Shown one piece after another: positions 1-9,947 of a stretch of 64,000 nucleotides of DNA. The number at the start of each line of letters is the position of its first letter. Position 1 is the first letter of the stretch. This DNA comes from Paulownia fortunei (lineage: Eukaryota; Streptophyta; Magnoliopsida; Lamiales; Paulowniaceae). A program made the position numbers and the translations under genes. The notes beneath the pieces are model-generated. The model did not search any database, was not told the origin of the DNA, and saw only the letters and a program-made list of their open reading frames with translations. Location of the stretch: contig CM033118.1 of assembly GCA_019321725.1 (NCBI GenBank), positions 12,798,071-12,862,070 on the forward strand, in the 5' to 3' direction.

Positions 1-421
1 CTAACACCTGATTAGGGATTTGAGTTAACATATGCAAATTTATCGTGCCAATTTAAAATTAAAATATATATTTTTTAGGAACATGATCTAAGTCTATTGG
101 TGCATGGGTCGGGTTGTGGTTCACGACTCAGATATGATGCACATCTATAATGGGATTGAACCTTTTTCGCAATAATGAGGATAATACATCTATAATGCAC
201 ATCTCCTGTATTGAATAAATTACATTTTCTTTCACACTTTAAAAAAAAATTAAAAATCTTTGAACATCCTTATTGGAGTATCACCAAAAAATTCCAAGGG
301 TTTAAAATATGGAAGATGGGTGGCTTAGTGTTGGGCACAACGGAAGCAATTAAAAATTCGAGATTTGATTTATTAGAAATATCCAAAAAATCACACCAAC
401 ATGATGACAAAAAAAAAATAA
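1..421. other. Gene-free flank
   Basis: AT-rich sequence with no recognisable coding region. A short phrase around 'acatctataatg' recurs near 142 and 188, but nothing else stands out. The small reading frames here look like chance. Confidence 0.6.
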
Positions 422-1006
422 TGTCGATATAATATAAAATTACACAGAGATTTTTACATAGTTCGGCAAATCCGCCTACGTTAATTAGAGTTTCCATTTT
501 TCACTAATAGAGAATTTTTCGGCACAAGAAAAGTACACCCTTAAGTTTTATGCTCAAACTCAAGAACAGAATACTCTTGTACAACCACTCTAATAGTTAC
601 CAAAAAATACTCTCTCAATCCCTTTATATTGCTATGAGAGAAAAAAACTCAAGTATTTTCCCACACCTATCACAATTTGACACTCACAAATTGTTCTCCC
701 TAGATGTTTACACTTGCTCTCTATTTTTTTTTTTCTCTATTTTGGATTGGACAAAGCTCTTTCTTTCTCTCTTGGTGTTGTATTTGCTTGGTGTGTTTTG
801 AGCCTCACCAATCATCCTTTTATAGTTTAAACCAAAGGGTGCTGAAAATTTCTCCTTCTCTCATTTCAACCGAGTGAGCTGTCAATTTTTGACAAAAGAA
901 TGAGGTATCAAAAGTCATCTCATTCTTTTGACTTAATACAAATTAATGGGAGACAAACTAACTCCATTTTCTATATTTTATTATTTTGTGGGGGATTACC
1001 TAATAA
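422..1006 (-). repeat. LTR of the truncated copia element
   Basis: Begins TGTCG on the plus strand (so ends in CA on the minus strand) and abuts a PPT-like GGTGAAGGTGGAGAT on the minus strand. A minus-strand TATA box (TATAAAAGG, plus 816-824) sits inside. The U5-side segment around 440-490 (GATTTGCCGAAC type) resembles the ends of many plant copia LTRs. The outer border is inferred, because there is no partner LTR to align. Confidence 0.6.
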
Positions 1007-1262
1007 ATCTCCACCTTCACCACAAAATAATTTTGTCTACACATCAGAATATCAAATATTATTGGCCTTTAATTAATCCACTGCACGTGTCGAATCAGTA
1101 AGGTCCTAGCTCTACCTGATTTAAGTCGGCCAATGCATATGTGCAGCCTAGTCAACACTACTAGTTGACTGCCGAGAGGGATGATCTTAATTCATCCTTT
1201 CACCCAACAAGATTTACCTCACACCTTTTTTATCCCTTGAAGCCTTCTGGTGCGCTCCACTT

Positions 1263-2045
1263 TCAGTTATCCTTTGAGGTCACTCGACGATACAAATTTT
1301 CATACTTCTCTCCTATCATTAGGACCCTTCCACCACGTGTGACTTTCAGGACTCCATCTCCAGCTGAATACTCACAGTCTATGGAATCTAACTGGCTTAA
1401 GAAAATTAGATTCCTTCTCATTTTTGGGACATATGCCACACCACCCAAAGTACGATTCACTCCATCAACCATTTTGATTTCCACCATTCCAAATCCCATG
1501 ATTCTATAAGTAGAACCATCACACAATGACAAATTACCTGCCCTCTTTAATTGAAGTGATTCAAAATAATCTTTTCTAGAGCATACATGCATTACGCATC
1601 ATGAATCTAAAATCCATCCATTTTGAGAAGAAGTATCTACATATGTGGAGACTATGAGAATATCTCCATCGTGTATCTCTACTATTGCCAAATTATTGTT
1701 GCCACATTCACAATCTATGTTCTTCCTTCTGTAAGGATAATTTCTCTTGAAGTGATCCTCAAACCAGACCTTGCCCTTTCCCCTAACCTTTAAATCTGAC
1801 CTGCTCTTCATTGATCCCCTATAAGATTTTCTCACATTCCGATTCATGTCCTGAGCAACCAAAACAAATTCTTGTCCCACCTCCTGCTTTGCCTTATTTT
1901 ATTTTTCATAGGACAACAATGATGCTTTTACATACTTCAAGTCTAGTGTATCTTTCCCGTACAACAACGTCGTCACTAAACCATCATATGAATTCGGGAG
2001 TGAGGTAAAAAATAAAAGAACTTTATCTATTGTATATTGATGTAT
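1263..2045 (-). pseudogene. Copia gag-protease remnant with stops
   Basis: One continuous frame can be read from about 2045 down to 1263 with two in-frame stops. The gag part carries the UBN2-type phrase LPNSYDGLVTTLLYGKDTLD, then a TAA near 1898. The zinc knuckle (around 1760) is degenerate: HFKRN survives but its cysteines are gone. The protease active site reads W-I-L-D-S-stop-C, so the glycine codon of D-S-G (GGA) has become TGA at about 1593-1595. Sequence after the protease matches the gag-pre-integrase lead-in (VAYVPKMRRNLIFLSQLD). The element cannot make a functional protease. Confidence 0.8.
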
Positions 2046-2397
2046 TTACAAATAAAAATATTATCCCACATTAATTGTTGTGTTGCATTCTTGCATCCCA
2101 CATTGAGAGCATCGTTTTTAGCTAGACACACATATTCATACACTTGTCCCACATTGTCTTTGCATTGAACTTTAGAGCTCTTTCAAGTGTATAAATAAGT
2201 CCAAGTTTGAAAAGTTGAATCAAGCTTGTGGAGTTTTCTCCTCATTATGGAGGAAACACCAAAATAGCTTCATAGTTTTAAATTTGTATATATATATATA
2301 TATAAGAAAGAAAGAGAAATAAATAAAGAAAGAAAAAAGGAAGAGGCGGGTAACCAGTTCGGCTGGTTTCTAACAGGCAGATTTTTTCAACTGCCGC
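2046..2397 (+). other. Possible LTR or promoter-like remnant next to the gap
   Basis: Contains three 'tcccacatt' phrases (near 2072, 2096 and 2145) and a TATAAATA box at 2190-2197, the kind of content seen in plant LTRs read on the plus strand. It is followed by a purine-rich tract and the N gap, so its identity cannot be completed. Confidence 0.3.
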
Positions 2398-2497
2398 NNN
2401 NNNNNNNNNNNNNNNNNNNNNNNNNNNNNNNNNNNNNNNNNNNNNNNNNNNNNNNNNNNNNNNNNNNNNNNNNNNNNNNNNNNNNNNNNNNNNNNNN
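2398..2497. other. Assembly gap (100 N)
   Basis: Exactly 100 unknown bases, the usual placeholder for a gap of unknown size. It separates the copia remnant from the following gene-free region. Confidence 0.99.
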
Positions 2498-4478
2498 TTT
2501 GAACCAAACATTCAGGCTCCGAAGCTAATCAAAACATGCACATAGTGCTAAAATTGACATACATTAGTTTTATCACTAGTAAGTACGGTTAATTTTTTTA
2601 GGATCATGCATCGTGTATTTTTTTAGTAACGCGATGTCTACTGGCAATTCAAAAGAGATAATAATAAAATAAAATAAAATTATATTTTCGCAATTTAAGG
2701 CTAAAATATGTACTTTACCTAGGAAATTGAAATAAAAAGTGCTTTATCAGAAAATCACAAAGAAATAATTAACCTACGGGCCAAATAAATGGAAACCCAT
2801 GGAGGTTAGGCAGCATGTAGACTAAACATACATTGTGACCAAAACATTTTAGATACTCTAAAAGTATTTAATTCAAACCCAATAAAATTAATTTTTCCAA
2901 CATTTTCGACTCATTTAAATTGTTATATAAATTTGAAGAGGTAATTGGTTTGGAGCTTGATGCCAAACATTCATGTCCAATTATAGTTTAGATCATAATA
3001 TTTCAACTGAACAATGGCTATCAATGAACCGGGTCTCAATTGGGATTTCATTTTACTACGATAATTTTGTGAATGATTAATATTTCAATGTCTTTTTTAC
3101 CGAATCTGACTGCAAATAGAATACGAATATAAATTGATTCAAATCAAATCTTGCACGATCCAATTCTAGTGTAATCGACAAATGATGAAATTGAGAAATT
3201 TATTTTATATGTTATGGCTGTCAATTTATTCTCCATGATGCTATTTTCAATTTTATTTTTCAATGTCAATTTTGTAATTGACAGCAATTTTTTTTTTTAT
3301 GAATGACTAATGATTATTTAGATTTGGATCCAATTAATATAGTGTTCACCCTGTGGATCCAAATCCAAATTTGGGTACGAAAGATAATAAAATTAGGGTC
3401 GGATCTAGACAAATCTAATTTGAAACCAACACAACTTAATTCAAAAAAGTCAAATGTTTTTTTCTTTTTTATTTTTGCATAATTATCAACAAATCATTAC
3501 AAAAAATTACTTGTTTGGCATCTTTATTATTTTAAACAGAATTCAAATGTCAAAAACTAGAGGTGAATAATTTCCGAAAAATAATTTTTATAGATATGTA
3601 TTTAATTCTGTTGATATTAATGCTTACTAAAGCAGTACATACAGATTGGCCTAGATATACCCTAGGAATAAACGTAACAATACTATTCCAATTTCAGAAA
3701 AGCATCCGCGTATCCTTTTGATTATAGATCGGGCTTAATGGGTACGCAATCTTCAACTGTGGTATCCCATTTTATAAAATGGATAAAAAATTAAAAATAA
3801 AAATAGCTTCGGCTAAAAAATAAAAAATATGTGTATTCAATAGATATTTTTTTTTAGATAAATTGTTCATAGCAGGTTGTAAAGGTGAATTTGAAGGTAA
3901 TTTTTGTATCCAATAAACTTGCAGGTTTGAAACATGAAAGATGGTATCAAAGCTTATCACCAATTGAATATTGAGAAGTAAATGCTATTTGAGCCTCTTA
4001 TTATGCCCATGGAACAAAGTATTACATACGTGGAGTCACCTCTTGAATTAATATGAGCCATCTATAAAATCCTAACATATGAAAACCAATCATGAATTGT
4101 ATTATGTTGTGAATTGAACATTCCGTTCCTAAAGAAGAGTGATAGCGATGCCCTATCTCATATAAACTAAAAAAGTTAAAAAATAAATATATTATGAATT
4201 TTGGCTAAAGAACATATATACAATTATTGATATTCCTTTTGGATAAATTATTAATAATTCAATTTCAAGTTATAATTGGTGACTTTGAAGGCAATTCTCG
4301 CATCCCACGAACTCGAGGCCCAAGGCGTGATGTAAATTTACTGATTAGATATGCTAACTTATGATGCTCAAGTATAGACGAGACACATCATTTCCTAAAA
4401 AATTTAGGATATGGTAAGACTCCAACAAAATTGTCTCATATTTATATAAATTAATATACTATATATGTAGTCTTCTAA

Positions 4479-4520
<42 letters not shown>

Positions 4521-5010
4521 ATTTAATAACAAATTTATAGGGATATTAGTGTGAGTATAAAGAAAAAGAAGTTCATATGTTGATAGTGTTTGAATTCTAC
4601 TAATGTAATTTGTAGACTATGATATTGTAGGAAAACAAAGAAAAAGAATTATGACATTAATAAAAAAATATAAAGAGAGAAAAAATAAATTTAGATGATT
4701 TTTTTTTTAAAAAATAAATTCTAGAAAATATTTTTTATGTTAATATTTTAATTAATTCACACTTTCTAAAAAATATATGTAAAAAAGTTGCACTGTATCT
4801 AAAACGTCTAGGATACCCCTTAGCCATGTTGAAATTTTTATTTTTTACATTTATGGGCACGCTAAATAGCATGGCATGTCGGTAAAATATGATGTCCACT
4901 TATGTCCGACATGACAACAATTTTTTTTAAAATATTGATGCATTATGGATTTTAACTTTATGAAGTGCATTATGGATTTTAATCGAACTTCTCCAAACTC
5001 ACCTGGTATG
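2498..5010. other. Gene-free region with a diverged repeat pair and a microsatellite
   Basis: No coding region is supported. Two diverged copies of a phrase (ggtga.tttgaagg.aatt) with similar flanks lie at about 3850-3967 and 4245-4350. An (AT)n tract at 4480-4502 runs directly into (GT)n at 4503-4520. The rest is AT-rich and unremarkable. Confidence 0.6.
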
Positions 5011-5015
5011 GTAAA

Positions 5016-5278
5016 TGTGAATTCTTGAAGAAAAAAATATATGGAAGCTTACATTATTCTCACTGATTAGTTGATAATATATATACAAATACATGTGCTT
5101 TACGAAAAGAAAAATATGAGGCTAATTAAATCAATCAATCAATATGCAAAATCATAGGGTCGAGACTTGTGCTTAATTGTGGTATTGACCCTTAATTTAT
5201 GCACATTGATTTTCCTCTTGATACTCTTCTCCATTAATGATATTCCTGCCTTAATCTTTGGGTTTGTCATCATTAACA
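5016..5278 (-). repeat. 3' LTR of the 5-10 kb copia element
   Basis: 263 bp, TGTGAATTC...ATTAACA on the plus strand, so TG..CA ends are intact. It pairs with 9673-9942 along its whole length. Confidence 0.92.
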
Positions 5279-5291
5279 TGGCCCCTCAAAC
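5279..5291 (-). other. Polypurine tract
   Basis: GTTTGAGGGGCCA on the minus strand, immediately before the 3' LTR. This is the expected place for plus-strand priming. Confidence 0.75.
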
Positions 5292-6945
5292 TAGTGTGTG
5301 GAATATGATGAACACTCAGTTTGCTTCTGAACTCTTGAAAAGCATCCTTAGCTAATGGTTTTCTAAAGATATCAGTAGGTTGAGACAAGGACGAAATATA
5401 TTGTGTGAGAAGATTTCCCGTTGCAACTTTTTCCCTTACAAAATGATAGTCAACCTCAATGTGCTTTGATCGTGCATGAAACATCGAATTAACTGACATA
5501 TGGAGTGCACTAACATTATCACAAAAACAACTGTGGTGGATGTGTTAATGTAACCCTAATGTCTCAAAGAAGGAATGTCAGCTATGTTATTTCTGCTGTT
5601 GCGGAAGCCATAGATCGATATTCAACTTCTGAACTAGACCGAGATACCGAAGGTTGTTCCTTTGAACACCAAGAAATGCAATTTGCACCAAGAAAAGTGC
5701 AGAATCCTGTAATACATCTTCGAGTTGTAGGGCAACCAACACAATCAGTATCACTAAAGGCATAGAGAGTTGTAGGACTTTGAGTGATATAACGAAGACC
5801 AAAATTTTCTGTACTGTTTAAGTATCTCAAAATACGCTTCACGACCTTTAAATGAACTAGTGTAGGACTGCTTAGAAATTGAGAAACCTTGTTGACTGCC
5901 TAAATTATATCTAGCCTTACGAAAGTGAGATATTGGAGAGCACCTACTATACTTCAAAAAATCGTTGCATCTACAGGTTCTGAATTAAAGACTTGTGTTT
6001 TATCTTTTATTGCCATTGGTGTAGCAAAAGCAATACTTTCAAGCATCCATGTTTTGTGAAGCAAATTATGTGTATACTTTTGCTGAGACAAGAACACACC
6101 ACCAGAAAAGGTCTTTACTTCAACACCGAGAAAATAATGCAATGACCCGAGATCTTTGACTGAAAACTCTTGGCCAAGTTTATCAATTAAAATTTGAACA
6201 AAAGCATCATTATCCCTGTAAGAAGGATATCATCCACATATATGAGAATGATGGCAGTAATACCATTGTTGCGATATACAAAAAGTGAAGCATCAAATTT
6301 AATGCAATAAAACCCGAGTTGTAGTAAATATCGAGAGAGTCGATCAAACCAAGCATGAGGTGCCTGCTTTAAATCATAGATTGACTTTTTAAGCAAGCAA
6401 ACATGATCTTTCTTGGTAAAATCAATGAAACTCGGTGATTGTTCCATGTAAACAGTTTTCTTGAGATTGTCGTGCAAGAATGCATTTTTAACATTGAGTT
6501 GCCTCATCTTCCACTTGAACGACAAAGAAAGAGCAATCACTAACCAGATGGTAGTTGGTCGAACTACTGGACTAAAAGTTTCATCATAGTCAACTCTAGA
6601 AACTTGTGTGAAGCCTTTTGCAACCAATCTAGCCTTGAAACGGTTAATAATTCCATCATCTTTTGTTTTAATGCAATAGACCCACTTTGAGCCTATAATA
6701 TTAATTTCAGAAGGCCTGGGAACTAATTGCCATTTATTATTAGACTTGAGCGCAGCAAGTTCATCTTGCATAGCTTCTATCCACCGTTGATCTTTCAAGG
6801 CTTCTTTGAGAGCGTTTGGTTCAGATGACAAAGATAAAAGAGACCCTTTGGTTGCAACAATTGCATAGTCTTTCAAATAAGAAGGTGCTTTGCATTGTCT
6901 CACTGGTCGAGAAATAATTTGAGAGTTCGATTCAGAACTTTCCAT
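5292..6945 (-). pseudogene. Copia reverse transcriptase-RNase H remnant
   Basis: The RT part (6945-6187) shows RWIEAMQDELAAL, W-V-Y-KTKDDG, RLVAKGFTQ, YDETFSPVVR and the YVDD box (IYVDDILLTG). The first catalytic aspartate, normally in L-D-VKNAFL, is Asn here (QLNVKNAFL). A frameshift follows between 6187 and 6142. The MHYFLGVEV segment (6142-5954) and the RNase H segment (5842-5582, with RILRYL, SDTDC, SSSEVEYR) then lie in another frame, and the tail (5499-5292, KHIEVDYHFVREKV) returns to the first. Such a frame cannot give an active polyprotein. Confidence 0.88.
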
Positions 6946-7268
6946 GAGTGATGGCTGAATTTTATATTTTGTGATTGAATTCCTCCAACTGAGCCACGAT
7001 CAGTTTGCATACTTGGCAATTATGTTGAGAGGCCATGAGTCTTTGTATTCAACGGTTCATGTGAATCAATAACTTGAAAACTCATTTTATCAGCTTCCAG
7101 TTGCTCCAAAGTGGTAGGATTGATATCTTCATTTGTTGGTGAACAAGCTGCATATGAAATATTGTCACAATAATTTGTAAAATTAGGAGCACTTAGAGTT
7201 TAAGAATTTTCCTTTTTGGAACTTTCCTTCTTTGAAGGAATTAAATGAAAATTTCCCAATGTGCCAAC

Positions 7269-7920
7269 CTACTCATCCATGTTTGGGAATTTTGAAAATG
7301 TGAGTTTTTGAGGATTTTTGACTAGTTGAGTTAGTTTGAAAGGAAAGGCCTCTTCATAAAAAACGACATGCCGTGAGAGGTACACTCGCTTTGTTTTTGG
7401 TTCCAGACAACGACACCCTTTGTGTATTGGACTATAGCCAATAAAAACACATGGATATATTTTTTTGACAAACTTAGAACCACATTGATGTCTCAAAGAA
7501 GGAAAGAACAAGCATCCTAGCACCCGCAAACCACTATAATCTGGATATATGTTATAAAGTTTGTGATAAGGGCTTTCATTTTGCAAAACTGATGATGGTA
7601 AACGGTTAAACAAATATACAACAGTAGAAAAGGTTTCAACCCATAAAGATAATGGCATATTAGCATGAAACAACATTGTGAGCCCAGTCTCAACTATATG
7701 TCGATGTTTTCTTTCTACTACACCATTCTGTTAGGGAGTCCCACGACAAGAAACATCTAATTCGATGCCACTACTTTGAATATGATCAATAAAAATATTC
7801 GAACTGAATTCTCCACTCCCGTCGCATTGAAAGATTTTAATCCTTTGATCAAATTGATTTTCCACAAGTTTTTGAAACTTGATGAAATAAACAAGAAAAT
7901 TAGACTTTCGCTTCAAAGGA
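7269..7920 (-). pseudogene. Copia integrase remnant
   Basis: Two open segments in the same frame (7916-7731 and 7676-7269) carry the catalytic-core phrase IKIFQCDGSGEF and the C-terminal copia integrase phrases PSSVLQNESPYHKLY, RVLGCLFFPSLR, CVFIGYSPIHKG and RHVVFYEEAFPF. At least one stop separates them. The N-terminal zinc-binding part above 7920 is not clearly open. It is part of the 5016-9942 element. Confidence 0.85.
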
Positions 7921-8440
7921 TATAATCATGTATATCTGCTAAAGTCATCAACAAAAATTGCATAATATCGAAAATCTTGATTTGAAGCTATAGGGGCTGG
8001 CCCCAAAGATTACAATGTATCTTTTGAATAAGAAGCTTTGAGATTTTATTTCTGTTTTTTAAAGGAAGCCTACAACTTTTACCCATTTGACAGCTAATAC
8101 ATATATTAGGTTTAGCTATCCAATGAGAAACATCAATGGCATATTTCTTCTTAAACAATGATAATAATTTTAAATTAGGATGTCCTAGTCGTCGATGCCA
8201 AAATGTAGAAAATGAACCTCCTTTTTTATTGCGCTCAAAGCTTCATGAAAAACTCCATCTAAGGTGTACAATTGCCCCTTTTTTATGTCCCTTTGCGGTG
8301 ATCCTTTGGCTTTGGTCCTTAACAACAAAGTCAAAAGATGTAAACTCAAAAGTGCAAAAGTAATCTAATGTAAATTTTCCAACAGATATCATATTCTTTT
8401 TCAAATGCGGAACAACAAGCACATTATTTAATTTAAATTT

Positions 8441-9637
8441 TTATTCCTTTTTAGAAACATACGCATCACCGACATGGGAGATTGGTAAGGCATTTCCATC
8501 ACCCACAAAAATCATATCATTGCTTGTGTAAGATTTTAAGGAGGACAATTTACCTGCATCATTAGTAATATGCGTAGTAGCTCCAGAATCAACATAAAAT
8601 GATGGATCACTTCCATCATTAAGATTAAGTGCAGCAAGAGCTTTTGGAAAATCCTCTGATTGGTATAAATAATCAAACCTATGCCAAAAATTAATGGCAA
8701 GATGATTAGTTTTTCCACATATTTGGCAAATAATTTTATCGGATCTGTTTGAGTTATTAGGTTGTTGAATATCCAGCTTTGGTTGACGACTTGGATTGTT
8801 GGACTGCTGATTCATATTTTGATTTGGTTGCGCTACACCATTTTGATTATTGTTGTATCGTTCGGCTGGTGTAAAGCCTCTGCCACGAGAGTTGAAACGT
8901 CCACCTTGTCTATTTTGCCCGCAATCCCTTTAGCTAAGGAAGGCCTGATTATGCTGAATGTAAGTCTTTTTCTCCTCACATTGTGATGCTGATGCTTATT
9001 CATGACCTTGGAAAGCCAAAACAAACTGGTTGAAAGAAGGATATGGTGGTTTCGTGAGCATTGCATTATGGAAATCCATATACTGGGCACCTAAGCCTCT
9101 AGCAAATTGGAAGACTTTATCAAGGTCTGGGATCAGCTTCTGGATGGCTGCGAGATTATCGCATATGAACTTGAATTCTTTAAGATACTTTTCAAGTGAA
9201 CAAGAACCCTTCCTGATTACCATCAACAAATTTTTCAAATTTCCTTCCTTTTCAATGGTGACAGGAAGCAATTGTTGTTCAAGTGATGTCCATAGATCAA
9301 AAGCGGTTTCTACTTCTCCAAAAACTATACTAAGGATATCCTCAGTCATGGTTCCAAGAAGCCATGAAGTTAGAAGTCCATCGTTGGTTAGCCAGGTCTG
9401 ATATTGGGAGTTCCAAATTTTTTCTCCATTTTCACCCATAATTTCTTCAGCTGGTTTTTCATTCACTGTAATGTGATGGTAAATCCCAAGGCTACGAATT
9501 AGAGGGATGGTTTGAAAGCGCCATAAAAGAAAATTGCCAGAGTTCAATTTGATGGAGACCAAACTAGAACATTGGTGAAAAAACTACAGGTTGAGTTTAG
9601 GTTCTTTCTTTGGCAGGGAAGAAGAAGATAAAGACAT
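8441..9637 (-). pseudogene. Copia gag-protease remnant
   Basis: The natural ATG is at 9637 (MSLSSSSLPKKE). Codon 18 of the same frame is TAG, after which gag continues (IKLNSGNFLLWRFQ; SLEQQLLPVTIEKEGNL). Further stops fall near 8995 and 8930. An RGRG-rich basic segment leads to the zinc knuckle CQICGKTNHLAINF, whose fourth ligand is Phe instead of Cys. The protease site FYVDSGATTHIT (D-S-G) is intact near 8590. All parts keep one frame, so decay is by point stops rather than shifts here. Confidence 0.87.
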
Positions 9638-9659
9638 GATGTTTTGATTTGTGGGTACT

Positions 9660-9672
9660 GACTCTGATACCA
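9660..9672 (-). other. Primer-binding site (tRNA-iMet type)
   Basis: TGGTATCAGAGTC on the minus strand, directly after the 5' LTR. It matches the usual TGGTATCAGAGC priming site of plant copia elements with one terminal change. Confidence 0.88.
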
Positions 9673-9942
9673 TGTGAATTCTTAAAAAAAAAAAATGTAA
9701 AAACTTACATTATTCTCACTTATTAGTTGATAATATATATACAAATACATGTGCTTTACAAGAAGGAAAATATAAGGCTAATTAAATCAATCAATCAATC
9801 AATCAATATGCAAAATTATAGGGTCGAGACTTGTGCTTAATTATGGTGTTCGCCCTTAATTTATGCACATTGATTTTCCTCTTGATACTCTTCTCCATCA
9901 ATGATATTTCTGCCTTAATCTTTGGGTTTGTCATCCTTATTA
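9673..9942 (-). repeat. 5' LTR of the 5-10 kb copia element
   Basis: 270 bp, begins TGTGAATTC on the plus strand and ends CTTATTA, where the partner LTR has ATTAACA. The outermost terminal bases of this copy have therefore drifted. GTAAA follows directly. Confidence 0.9.
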
Positions 9943-9947
9943 GTAAA

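Larger units (their letters stand above)
422..2045 (-). mobile_element. Truncated Ty1/copia retrotransposon (LTR plus gag-protease)
   Basis: Read on the minus strand, a gag-to-protease reading frame (about 2045 to 1263) is followed by roughly 250 bases of non-coding sequence. Then come a purine-rich PPT-like stretch (about 1007-1020) and an LTR-like block (422-1006). Integrase, reverse transcriptase and RNase H are absent. The order gag, protease, PPT, LTR fits either an internally deleted copia element or a non-autonomous gag-only class (TR-GAG). No second LTR or primer-binding site was recognised; the 5' end may lie in or beyond the nearby N gap. Confidence 0.7.
5016..9942 (-). mobile_element. 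Structurally complete Ty1/copia LTR retrotransposon (coding-dead)
   Basis: A 4927-bp element with LTRs at 5016-5278 and 9673-9942. It is flanked by the 5-bp direct repeat GTAAA (5011-5015 and 9943-9947). A PBS complementary to initiator-Met tRNA (TGGTATCAGAGTC on the minus strand, 9660-9672) abuts the 5' LTR. A PPT (GTTTGAGGGGCCA on the minus strand, 5279-5291) abuts the 3' LTR. The domain order on the minus strand is gag, protease, integrase, RT, RNase H, which defines Ty1/copia. The LTRs differ at roughly 20 sites by eye plus an 8-bp (ATCA)2 indel, so the insertion is not recent. All reading frames contain stops or shifts. Confidence 0.93.
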
